Shown in pieces: positions 9,008 to 16,770 of a DNA stretch of 64,000 nt. Under the pieces are notes generated by a model, which did not search any database, was not told the origin of the DNA, and was given only the letters and a program-made list of their open reading frames with translations. The stretch is from Lautropia dentalis. Lineage in GTDB: Bacteria > Pseudomonadota > Gammaproteobacteria > Burkholderiales > Burkholderiaceae_E. The position numbers and the translations under genes were made by a program. Location of the stretch: positions 1,442,078 to 1,506,077 of the forward strand of contig NZ_RRUE01000001.1 in assembly GCF_003892345.1 (NCBI RefSeq), given 5' to 3'. Numbering within the stretch: the first letter of the stretch is position 1; the number at the start of each line of letters is the position of its first letter.

Positions 9008-9262
9008 ATGATTTCTCGAGGCTTCCGGCACCGAAACGCTGTTCTGGTGGCTGCGCTGGCTCTGGTGGTGACCGGGTGCGCCAGCAGCAGTGGCTATCAG
9101 ATGGACGACCAGTCCCTGAATGAGGGGGCGGGATCGCGTGGGGTGCTGGTGGCTTCGGCTGGTTCGCAAGCTGGGTTGAGGGTGGCACGGGCATCCGGCG
9201 ATGCGGACGGCCATGCGACCCGGAGGGCTGGTTCGGCTGAGCGTCGATTTGCAGGTATTTAA
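9008..9262 (+). CDS. Small putative lipoprotein
   Basis: The product is 84 residues with a positively charged start, a hydrophobic segment and a lipobox LVVTGC ending at about residue 23, so it is probably a signal peptidase II substrate anchored in a membrane. The mature part is Ser/Gly/Ala-rich without a recognised domain. The start follows GGGGGAGAGG. An upstream in-frame start at 8975 would bury the signal peptide and is less likely. Function unknown. Confidence 0.6.
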   Translation: MISRGFRHRNAVLVAALALVVTGCASSSGYQMDDQSLNEGAGSRGVLVASAGSQAGLRVARASGDADGHATRRAGSAERRFAGI

Positions 9263-9550
9263 CATTGTAATATTCGATATTCATGAGGCACATACGGTTG
9301 CTGTTTCCCGTCAGGCGAAATGGACAGTCGCATGGTGCACCTGCACAAGTGCTATGCTGAAGCCATGGCAAAGTCACGAAAAGGTCCGGATGGCCTTCCA
9401 ACCCCTTGTGGGCCGTCCATGAAACAGACCGTACGGTAAGGGGCCCCAGTCAGGCTCCTCCTGTGCCGATGTGCGTGGACTTTTTCGCGTGTTTCGAGGC
9501 TGCTTCGGGCTCACGAGGCTGCGAGGCATACGCAAAGACAGGAGTTCACC

Positions 9551-11833
9551 ATGCTGGCCCCCACACAAGAGCATCCCGCTGCCTGGGCAGGTTTCAAGTC
9601 CGGCCCCTGGGAAGAGACGATCGACGTACGTGACTTCATCCAGTGCAACTACACGCCCTATACGGGCGATGGCAGTTTTCTGGCACCTGCCACCGATGCC
9701 ACGCTGAAGCTGTGGGATCAGGTGATGGAGGGCATCAAGGTGGAGAACCAGACGCATGCCCCGTACAAGATCGACGCGCAGGTGGTGTCGGGCATCACCA
9801 GTCATGGTCCGGGCTACATCGACGCCGCGCTGGAAAAGATCGTCGGCCTGCAGACCGATGAGCCGCTCAAGCGGTCCATCATGCCGGCCGGTGGCCTCAA
9901 GATGGTGCAGGATGCCTGCAAGATCTACGGCGTGCCGCTGAGCGAGACGGTACAGGAAACCTTCACGAAGTACCGCAAGACGCACAACCAGGGCGTGTTC
10001 GATGTGTACACGCCCGATATCCGCCGCTGCCGCAAGTCCGGCGTGCTGACCGGGCTGCCGGATGCGTACGGGCGCGGCCGCATCATCGGTGACTATCGCC
10101 GGGTGGCCCTCTACGGCATCGACCGGCTGATGGCCGACAAGGTGGAGCAGTTCAACTCGCTGCAGGCCGATCTGGAAGCCGGGAAGAACCTGGAAGAGAC
10201 GATTCGCCGGCGCGAGGAAATCAACGACCAGCACAAGGCGCTGGGCGAGATGAAGGAGATGGCGGCCAGCTATGGCTTCGACATTTCCGGGCCGGCACGC
10301 AATGCCCGCGAGGCGGTGCAGTGGACGTATTTTGCCTACCTGGCGGCGGTGAAGTCGCAGAACGGGGCGGCCATGTCGTTTGGCCGGGTGGCGACCTTCC
10401 TGGACATCTACATCGAGCGTGACCTGCACAACGGGACGCTGACCGAGGTTCAGGCGCAGGAGCTGGTCGACCATCTGGTGATGAAGCTGCGGATGGTGCG
10501 CTTCCTGCGAACGCCTGAGTATGACCAGCTGTTCTCGGGCGATCCGATCTGGGCCACCGAGTCGATCGGCGGGATGGGGCTGGATGGCCGCACGCTGGTG
10601 ACGAAGAACAGCTTCCGCTTCCTGCACACGCTCTACAACATGGGGCCGTCGCCGGAGCCGAACATCACGGTGCTGTGGTCCGAGCAGCTGCCGGAAGCCT
10701 TCAAGCATTTCTGCGCGAAGGTCTCCATCGACACGTCGTCGATCCAGTACGAGAACGACGACCTGATGCGGCCGGATTTCGACAGCGACGACTACGCCAT
10801 TGCCTGCTGCGTGAGCCCGATGGTGGTGGGCAAGCAGATGCAGTTCTTCGGCGCCCGGGCCAATCTGGCCAAGACGCTGCTGTACGCCATCAATGGCGGG
10901 GTGGACGAGAAATCCGGCATGCAGGTGGGCCCGAAAACCGAGCCGCTGGCTGGCGAGGTGCTCGATTACGACGAGGTGATGGCCCGGATGGACAGCTTCA
11001 TGGACTGGCTGGCCACGCAGTATGTGACGGCGCTCAACCTCATCCACTACATGCACGACAAGTATGCGTACGAGGCGGTGCTGATGGCGTTGCACGACCG
11101 CGACGTGAAGCGGACGATGGCCTGCGGCGTGGCCGGGCTGTCGGTGGCGGCGGATTCGCTGTCGGCCATCAGGTATGCGAAGGTCAAACCGGTGCGCAAC
11201 GAGCAGGGCATTGCCGTCGATTTCGAGATCGAGGGCGAATATCCGCAGTTTGGCAACAATGATGACCGGGTGGACGACATTGCCTGCGATCTGGTGCGCC
11301 GGTTCATGGGCAAGGTGGCGTCACACCGGATGTACCGCGATGCGGTGCCGACCCAGTCGGTGCTGACCATCACGTCCAATGTGGTGTATGGCAAGAAAAC
11401 CGGCAACACGCCGGACGGGCGTCGCACCGGCATGCCGTTCGGCCCGGGGGCCAATCCGATGCATGGTCGCGATGTGTGCGGTGCCGTGGCGTCGCTGTGC
11501 TCGGTGGCCAAGCTGCCGTTCTCCTGCGCGAAGGACGGGATTTCCTATACGTTCTCGATCGTTCCGGGGGCGCTGGGCAAGGACGAGGCTTCGCGCGAGC
11601 GCAATCTGGCCGGCATGATGGATGGCTATTTCCACCATGAGGACGGCGTGGAAGGTGGTCAGCACCTGAACGTGAACGTGCTGAACCGCGAGACGCTGCT
11701 GGATGCAATGGATCATCCGGAGAAATATCCGCAGCTGACGATCCGCGTGTCGGGCTATGCGGTGCGCTTCAATTCGCTGACCCGCGAACAGCAGCAGGAT
11801 GTGGTGACCCGTACGTTCACGTCGACGATGTGA
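9551..11833 (+). CDS. pflB: Formate C-acetyltransferase (pyruvate formate-lyase)
   Basis: The 760-residue product has the length and motifs of PflB. The catalytic cysteine pair is Cys419-Cys420 in IACCVSPM, and the glycyl radical site is Gly735 in RVSGYAVRF near the C-terminus. The enzyme splits pyruvate with CoA into acetyl-CoA and formate in anaerobic fermentation. It has AGGAG upstream of the ATG. The activating enzyme gene follows directly. No formate channel gene (focA) is present, which differs from enterobacterial loci. I saw no clear FNR box in 9263-9550. Confidence 0.97.
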   Translation: MLAPTQEHPAAWAGFKSGPWEETIDVRDFIQCNYTPYTGDGSFLAPATDATLKLWDQVMEGIKVENQTHAPYKIDAQVVSGITSHGPGYIDAALEKIVGLQTDEPLKRSIMPAGGLKMVQDACKIYGVPLSETVQETFTKYRKTHNQGVFDVYTPDIRRCRKSGVLTGLPDAYGRGRIIGDYRRVALYGIDRLMADKVEQFNSLQADLEAGKNLEETIRRREEINDQHKALGEMKEMAASYGFDISGPARNAREAVQWTYFAYLAAVKSQNGAAMSFGRVATFLDIYIERDLHNGTLTEVQAQELVDHLVMKLRMVRFLRTPEYDQLFSGDPIWATESIGGMGLDGRTLVTKNSFRFLHTLYNMGPSPEPNITVLWSEQLPEAFKHFCAKVSIDTSSIQYENDDLMRPDFDSDDYAIACCVSPMVVGKQMQFFGARANLAKTLLYAINGGVDEKSGMQVGPKTEPLAGEVLDYDEVMARMDSFMDWLATQYVTALNLIHYMHDKYAYEAVLMALHDRDVKRTMACGVAGLSVAADSLSAIRYAKVKPVRNEQGIAVDFEIEGEYPQFGNNDDRVDDIACDLVRRFMGKVASHRMYRDAVPTQSVLTITSNVVYGKKTGNTPDGRRTGMPFGPGANPMHGRDVCGAVASLCSVAKLPFSCAKDGISYTFSIVPGALGKDEASRERNLAGMMDGYFHHEDGVEGGQHLNVNVLNRETLLDAMDHPEKYPQLTIRVSGYAVRFNSLTREQQQDVVTRTFTSTM

Positions 11834-11840
11834 CCGGGTC

Positions 11841-12935
11841 ATGACGGTCCGCGAAGCGCCTTCGGGTGGGCAGGTTTCACCTTCACCGGCGGCTGCCGGT
11901 GAGGTGACGGCCACCCGGGGCGCCCCCAATGGCTGGCAGTCGCCTGTACGTGCGGCTGCCGGCCATTCTGTCATTCCGCTGGTGCCGGTTGACCGGATCG
12001 CAGACAGTTCCCCCGAAGGTTGCGAAGGCAGCGTGTCTGTCCGGCGCTTGCAGCCAGGGGAAACCGGATCCGGGGTGCTCCGGGATACGCCGGCCGGTGG
12101 GCTGGAAGGGCGCGCTGCCGGGCCGGACGCGGCTGGTGCTGCGGCAGCGCATGCCTCGGCTGGAGGAGGTCATGCCCGGCATCGCCACTACGAGGGCGTG
12201 GGGCATGTGCATTCCATCGAGTCCTGCGGGACGGTGGACGGGCCGGGGCTGCGCTATGTGCTGTTTCTGCAGGGCTGCCTGATGCGCTGCCTGTACTGTC
12301 ACAACCGCGACACCTGGGATCTGAAGAGCGACCGGGCGAAGGACATGACGGTGCCCGATGTGATGAAGCAGGTGCTGGCGTACCGGCACTATCTGAAGGC
12401 CACGGGGGGCGGGGTGACGGCCACGGGCGGGGAGCCGCTGTTGCAGTACGAGTTCGTGCGTGACTGGTTCATGGCGTGTCATGCGCACGATATCCATACC
12501 TGTCTGGATACCAACGGCTATGCGCTGCACTACGACGAGGTGCTGCAGGCGCTGCTGGACAATACCGATCTGGTGATGCTGGACCTGAAGCAGATCGATC
12601 CGGACATTCACAAGGTGCTGGTGGGTATTCCCAATACGCGTACGCTGGCCTTTGCCGAGCATCTGGCCCGGCGCGGGCAGCGCACGCGGGTGCGCTATGT
12701 GGTGGTACCGGGCTATACGGATGACGAGCGCTCCGCGCACCTGCTGGGGCGTTTCATCGCGCCGATGAAGAATGTGGATACGGTCGAGGTGCTGCCGTAT
12801 CACGAGCTGGGCGCCCACAAGTGGGCGCTGTGTGGCGACGAGTACCGGCTGAAGGGGGTGCATCCGCCGCCGAAGGAGACGGTGGCGCAGATCTGCCGCA
12901 TTCTGGAAGGTTACGGGAAGGCGATCATCGTTTAA
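11841..12935 (+). CDS. pflA: Pyruvate formate-lyase activating enzyme (radical SAM), start uncertain
   Basis: The catalytic core has the radical SAM cluster CLMRCLYC (Cys146, Cys150, Cys153 from the first ATG), TATGGEPLLQ-like glycine motifs and YRYVVVPG-like C-terminal features of PflA. It installs the glycyl radical on PflB. Usual family length is about 246 residues. From the ATG at 11841 this would be 364, with about 119 extra Ala/Gly/Pro-rich residues. Homology begins at about residue 120, where GTG codons (12198, 12207) occur but without a well-spaced ribosome binding site. Two hairpins lie under the extra segment, so part of it may be untranslated leader. It converges on the next gene, overlapping by 4 bases. 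Confidence 0.93.
   Translation: MTVREAPSGGQVSPSPAAAGEVTATRGAPNGWQSPVRAAAGHSVIPLVPVDRIADSSPEGCEGSVSVRRLQPGETGSGVLRDTPAGGLEGRAAGPDAAGAAAAHASAGGGHARHRHYEGVGHVHSIESCGTVDGPGLRYVLFLQGCLMRCLYCHNRDTWDLKSDRAKDMTVPDVMKQVLAYRHYLKATGGGVTATGGEPLLQYEFVRDWFMACHAHDIHTCLDTNGYALHYDEVLQALLDNTDLVMLDLKQIDPDIHKVLVGIPNTRTLAFAEHLARRGQRTRVRYVVVPGYTDDERSAHLLGRFIAPMKNVDTVEVLPYHELGAHKWALCGDEYRLKGVHPPPKETVAQICRILEGYGKAIIV
11878..11967 (+). promoter_or_regulatory. Two potential hairpins between the pflB stop and the PflA catalytic core
   Basis: CACCTTCACCGGC at 11878 pairs with GCCGGTGAGGTG ending at about 11906 (one bulge). AATGGCTGGCAGTCGC at 11928-11943 pairs at 14 of 16 positions with 11952-11967. They could be mRNA processing or stabilising structures separating pflB from pflA expression. 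They could also be incidental to coding if the long PflA form is real. Confidence 0.4.
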
Positions 12936-14329
12936 CGTGCCCGCATGGTGAATTCGAACAGCCGGCATTCGATGGCGCCGTTGAAGAGTGGTGTCTTGCG
13001 GCTTTCGCGCAGGCCCAGCTGGCCGGGCAGGCCACGGTCGCTGGTGAGCAGGTAGACGTGCCAGCCACCGAAGTGGTGGCGCAGGGTGGCGCCGATGGCG
13101 CGCCAGTGTTCGATGGGGATGCTGACCCGTTCGTTGTAGGGCGGGTTGGCGACGATGATGCCCCGGGGATCCGGCTGGCTGCTCTGGGAGTCGGGGTGGC
13201 TGCCTTGGGAGTCAGGCTGGCTGGTAGGGGCGGCGGCTGCGCCGTCGGGCCGTATGTCTGCTGCGTCGGCCGTTTCGAGATGGACCAGACCGTCGGGGAA
13301 TTCGAGGGTCTTCAGGTTTTCGGCGGTGAGGCGGACGGCATTCGGGTCGAGGTCGCTGGCGCGGATCAGGCCGCGCGGGGCCTGTTGCATGCCGGTGCGG
13401 GCACGTTCGCGCAGCTGTTCGTGCAGCGTGCCGAACAGGGCGCCGTCGTGGATGCGCAGCTGGTCGATGCCGAAGTGACGGTCGAGCCCCGGGGCGCAGT
13501 CGCAGAGCATCTGGGCAGCTTCGATGACCAGGGTGCCGGAGCCGCAGAAGGGGTCGAGCAGCGGGGTGGTCCGGTCCCAGCCCGAGAGGGCGAGCAGGCC
13601 GGCAGCCAGGTTTTCCTTCAGGGGGGCGGCCACGCGGTTCTCGGCGCTGTTGCGCCAGCCACGTTTGAAGAGGGGTTCGCCGGAGAGATCCAGATAGAGC
13701 TGCAGACGCTCGGCCGACAGGAAGGCGCTGACACGTACGTCGGGGTGATGGGTGTCCACCGAGGGGCGCTGGCCGCTCTGGTCGCGGAAGCGGTCGACGA
13801 TGGCATCCTTGATGCGCAGGGTGGCGAAGTTCAGGCTGCGCAGCGGGGAACGGTGGGCCACCACGTCGACGCGCAGTGTCTTGCGGGCATCGAACCAGTC
13901 TTCCCACGGCAGGGCGTGGCAGAGGCGGTACAGGGCGTGCTCGCTGGTGCAGGGGGCATCGAGCAGGCGCAGCAGGACACGGCTGGGCAGGCGGGCTTCG
14001 AGGTTGATGCGGTAGGCGAGCCGCAGGTCGCCGCGGCAGCCCACGCCGCCGGCGGCCGGGGTGATGTGGCGGGCGCCCAGTGCCTGCAGTTCGCGTGCCA
14101 GCACTTCTTCGAGGCCGCGCGGGCAGGGGCAGAAGTAGCTGAAGATGCCGGCGCCGGGGCTGATGGGGGTGGCGTCGGCACCGTCGGTGATGGGGCGGCG
14201 GGCTGGGCGCTGTGCGCTGGCCGGACGCCCCGGTTGCTGTTCAGGGGAAACCGGCTTTGCCTGCCGGGGCGTGTCGGCTTTGGCGGGTGTCGTGTCGGTG
14301 GTGCGCTTGACGGGGCGGAGGTTGATCAT
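12932..14329 (-). CDS. rlmL: 23S rRNA guanine-N2 methyltransferase, RlmL-type (THUMP plus methyltransferase)
   Basis: The 465-residue product corresponds to the N-terminal half of E. coli RlmL: a THUMP region (RGLEEVLARELQALGA, then GDLRLAYRINLEARLPSR), the SAM-binding loop LLDPFCGSGTLVIEAA and the catalytic ANPPYNERV. It should methylate 23S rRNA at the position equivalent to G2445. The RlmK half of the enterobacterial fusion is absent. A Ser/Gln/Pro/Asp repeat is inserted just before NPPY. The ATG at 14329 is preferred because upstream starts run into an intergenic repeat copy. The first 90 residues are a poorly conserved basic Pro/Thr-rich leader. Confidence 0.88.
   Translation of the reverse strand: MINLRPVKRTTDTTPAKADTPRQAKPVSPEQQPGRPASAQRPARRPITDGADATPISPGAGIFSYFCPCPRGLEEVLARELQALGARHITPAAGGVGCRGDLRLAYRINLEARLPSRVLLRLLDAPCTSEHALYRLCHALPWEDWFDARKTLRVDVVAHRSPLRSLNFATLRIKDAIVDRFRDQSGQRPSVDTHHPDVRVSAFLSAERLQLYLDLSGEPLFKRGWRNSAENRVAAPLKENLAAGLLALSGWDRTTPLLDPFCGSGTLVIEAAQMLCDCAPGLDRHFGIDQLRIHDGALFGTLHEQLRERARTGMQQAPRGLIRASDLDPNAVRLTAENLKTLEFPDGLVHLETADAADIRPDGAAAAPTSQPDSQGSHPDSQSSQPDPRGIIVANPPYNERVSIPIEHWRAIGATLRHHFGGWHVYLLTSDRGLPGQLGLRESRKTPLFNGAIECRLFEFTMRAR
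13171..13233. repeat. 21-bp in-frame minisatellite (about 3 units) inside the rlmL-type gene
   Basis: Three 21-base units start at 13171, 13192 and 13213, each resembling CGGGGTGGCTGCCTTGGGAG. On the coding strand they give 7-residue repeats of the form S-x-[QH]-P-D-S-Q. They sit immediately before the catalytic NPPY motif. Confidence 0.7.
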
Positions 14330-14397
14330 GGGAACGATGGGTTGTGGCCTGTCGTGGCTGCACGGCAGGGGAAGGGATTGTGTGAGTGGTGCCCTGT

Positions 14398-14457
14398 CCA
14401 TGGTGGATTCGTTGGCGCCTGCCGCCTCCTGCATCCTGCACGTCCGAGGAGGCATTG
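14398..14457 (+). repeat. Dispersed intergenic repeat copy (family 3)
   Basis: From TCCATGGTGGATTC through CCTGCCGCCTC and CCTGCACGTCCG this stretch aligns, with small indels, to 56774-56811 and 60053-60090. It lies between hemJ and the rlmL-type gene, which argues that the latter does not start upstream of about 14398. Confidence 0.45.
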
Positions 14458-14496
14458 GGGGACGAATGGGGGCCAATACACCAGGGGATACGCTTC

Positions 14497-14937
14497 TCAG
14501 AAGGGTTTCATGACCACCATGGCCACGACGATGAGCAGCAGGATGACGGGGGCTTCGTTGAAGACGCGAAACCACCGTTCGGAGCGGGTGGAGCGCTCTT
14601 CGGCGAATTTCTGCAGCAGGCGGCCACAGCCGTGGTGGTAGCCGATGAGCAGCACCACGCAGCAGAGCTTGACGTGCATCCAGCCGCTGCCCATGCCGAT
14701 GCCGAAGCCCAGAAAGAGCAGCAGGCCGGTGGCAGTGGCCAGGGTGGCCAGTGGCAGCATGAAGCGGTAGAGGCGGCGGGACATGCCGACGAGGCGGTCA
14801 TATTCGGCGCGGGAGGTGGCCGGGCTGACCTGCGCCAGATTGACGTAGATGCGGGGCAGGTAGAACAGGCCGGCAAACCAGCTGGTGACCATGACGATGT
14901 GCAGGGTCTTGGTCCAGAGGTAGAGGGTGGGGCTCAT
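14497..14937 (-). CDS. hemJ: Protoporphyrinogen IX oxidase HemJ-type membrane protein
   Basis: The 146-residue product has four predicted membrane helices and the HemJ N-terminal pattern LHIVMVTSWFAGLFYLPR with the conserved His and Arg. The motif WMHVKLCCVVLLIGYHH holds further conserved His and Lys. HemJ oxidises protoporphyrinogen IX in heme synthesis, replacing HemG/HemY in many Proteobacteria. A more distant relation to CopD-like proteins is possible, but length and motifs favour HemJ. It lies upstream of the rlmL-type gene on the same strand. Confidence 0.88.
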   Translation of the reverse strand: MSPTLYLWTKTLHIVMVTSWFAGLFYLPRIYVNLAQVSPATSRAEYDRLVGMSRRLYRFMLPLATLATATGLLLFLGFGIGMGSGWMHVKLCCVVLLIGYHHGCGRLLQKFAEERSTRSERWFRVFNEAPVILLLIVVAMVVMKPF

Positions 14938-15097
14938 GGGGCTGAAGCGCGGGATGCCGGGAAGGACGATGGAGGGGGTGGCCGGGTTCGGGCGGGGATG
15001 AATGCGTTCATGACCCGCGCCGGGGAATAGCTGTCGTGACGAGTATCAGGGTATCAGGGACGAGTCATGAGGGTCTTTGGGACAGGTCATGGTTTCG

Positions 15098-16162
15098 TCA
15101 GGTTTCGGTCAGGCTGCCGGTGAGGTCCAGTGGGCCGGGCAGCCGGCCACCGGCCATGGCGACCAGCAGGGTTTCGGCCTGGAACCAGGGACTGCCGAGG
15201 GAGCCGCCCACGCCCTTGGCCATTCTGTCGAGCACGGCCGTGTGCTGCAGCAGCTGCTGCAGGGTGGGGATGTCGAGCCGCGCCAGCGCACGGCGCATGA
15301 CGGTTTCGCGCTTGCCGAAGACGCCGGCGCTGCGCATGGCCTGCTGCATCGAGACCCGGTCCAGCTGGAGGGCCTGCTGGATGCGCAGCAGCTTGCGCAG
15401 GGCATCGCCCAGTGCCCAGACGAGCAGCGGCATGGCGGCATCTTCGGCCGCCAGGGACCTGGCCATGCGCAGGGCGCGGGCCGGCTCACCAGCCAGGGCA
15501 GCATCGACCAGGCCGAAGAGTTCGAAGCGGGCGCTGTCGAGCACGATCTCGGCCACGGCATCGGCCGGCAGCTCACCGGGAGGCAGCAGCAGGCCCAGGC
15601 GCTGGATGGCCTGGTGGGCGGCCAGCAGGTTGCCTTCGGTGCGCTCGGTGATGAGGGCGAGCACGGGGGGCGTGGCCTGCTGCTTCTGGGCGGCCAGCCG
15701 TTCGGCGATCCATTTGCCCAGCGAGGCCACATCGATGCGCGGGGTTTCCATCCAGAGCATCTGTCTGGCCAGGGCCTCGAACCAGGCGGTGCTGGTGGTG
15801 GCCTTTTCCAGATGCTGGCTGGAGACCATGATGCGGGTGTCGTCGTCCAGCCGCGGCAGCAGGTCGCGCAGGGCCTCGCCCAGCTCCTTCGTGGGCTTGA
15901 CGTTCAGGCGCAGGTCGATCAGGCGGCGGGAGGCAAAGAGCGAGGTGGACTGTGTGGCCTCGATGAGGTGGCTGCGGTCGAAGCGGGCGTCGATGTCGAC
16001 GACTTCGCGCTCGTCGAAGCCCTGCTTGCGGGCCTGGGCGCGCACCAGGTCGGCGGCCTCGATGACGAGCAGCAGCTCGTCGCCACTGATCCAGAGCAGC
16101 GGCGGCAGGCTCTGGCCAATGGCATGACGCAGCTGGTGCGGCGTGCCGATGCGCTGGCCCAT
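15098..16162 (-). CDS. holA: DNA polymerase III delta subunit
   Basis: The 354-residue product has the HolA layout: an N-terminal clamp-binding and AAA+-like region (LLWISGDELLLVIEAADLVR), a central region with LFASRRLIDLRL, and a C-terminal collar domain (LLVWALGDALRKLLRIQ). As the delta subunit of the clamp loader it opens the beta clamp. It is the third gene of leuS-lptE-holA, with its start 4 bases after the lptE stop codon, a conserved arrangement that implies cotranscription. Confidence 0.95.
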   Translation of the reverse strand: MGQRIGTPHQLRHAIGQSLPPLLWISGDELLLVIEAADLVRAQARKQGFDEREVVDIDARFDRSHLIEATQSTSLFASRRLIDLRLNVKPTKELGEALRDLLPRLDDDTRIMVSSQHLEKATTSTAWFEALARQMLWMETPRIDVASLGKWIAERLAAQKQQATPPVLALITERTEGNLLAAHQAIQRLGLLLPPGELPADAVAEIVLDSARFELFGLVDAALAGEPARALRMARSLAAEDAAMPLLVWALGDALRKLLRIQQALQLDRVSMQQAMRSAGVFGKRETVMRRALARLDIPTLQQLLQHTAVLDRMAKGVGGSLGSPWFQAETLLVAMAGGRLPGPLDLTGSLTET

Positions 16163-16166
16163 GGGA

Positions 16167-16712
16167 TCAGGACGGGGTCTTGAGGGCGGCCAGCCGCCAC
16201 ATCAGCTGGTGGGCCATGTCGTTGCTCATGTCGCGAAACAGCATGGCCTCCTCGTCGGCCCGGGCGGTGAGCTGGTTGTCGGCGTTGGAGATCTCGCGGC
16301 GCAGGGTGATCTCGCTTTCGGGGACGAGGTCGTTGCCTTTGGCGTCCTCGATGTGAAAGCGCAGTCGCAGGCGCAGCTCGTATTCGCGGGCGCGGCCTTC
16401 GGAGGAGTAGGCGACGACCTCGCGTTCGGGCACTTCCTGCAGGATCAGCAGCCGGACCTCGGCCTTTTTGGGGTCGGTGACCAGCTCGGCACCTTCGGCG
16501 TGCGACATCTCGCGGCGCAGGGCCAGGCCGATGCTGCCGTTCGGGGACAGGTTGGTGTAGAGCGTCCGGAACGGCAGGCTGGTGCTGCGGCGCAGATGGA
16601 AGCCGCAGCCGGCCAGGCTGGCCAGTCCGCTGACTGCCAGGCTGCCACCTGTGCCGAGCATCCAGCGGCGGCGGGCCGGGCGGGGGGGCGATGCGGTGCG
16701 GTCTGCGTGCAT
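16167..16712 (-). CDS. lptE: LPS-assembly lipoprotein LptE
   Basis: The 181-residue product has a signal sequence ending in the lipobox LASLAGC, followed by GFHLRR, the hallmark of mature LptE (RlpB). It plugs the LptD barrel in the outer membrane and helps deliver lipopolysaccharide to the surface. The N-terminus is unusually Arg-rich before the hydrophobic core (PARRRWMLG), resembling a twin-arginine signal. It sits between leuS and holA in the standard order. Confidence 0.94.
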   Translation of the reverse strand: MHADRTASPPRPARRRWMLGTGGSLAVSGLASLAGCGFHLRRSTSLPFRTLYTNLSPNGSIGLALRREMSHAEGAELVTDPKKAEVRLLILQEVPEREVVAYSSEGRAREYELRLRLRFHIEDAKGNDLVPESEITLRREISNADNQLTARADEEAMLFRDMSNDMAHQLMWRLAALKTPS

Positions 16713-16770
16713 GCGGAGACTCCTGTGTGTTCTGCCGGTGTTTCCGGCGGGGCTTTTGGTGATGAGGCCG

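Noticed and set aside
9263-9550. An FNR/ANR site upstream of pflB
   Set aside because: The region is A+T-rich in places, but no TTGAT-N4-ATCAA-like palindrome with an acceptable match was seen.
9374-11095. A 573-codon open frame on the minus strand across pflB
   Set aside because: It lies opposite a complete, motif-confirmed pflB. Its His/Arg/Gln-rich product has no domain. High-GC genes often leave the antisense frame open.
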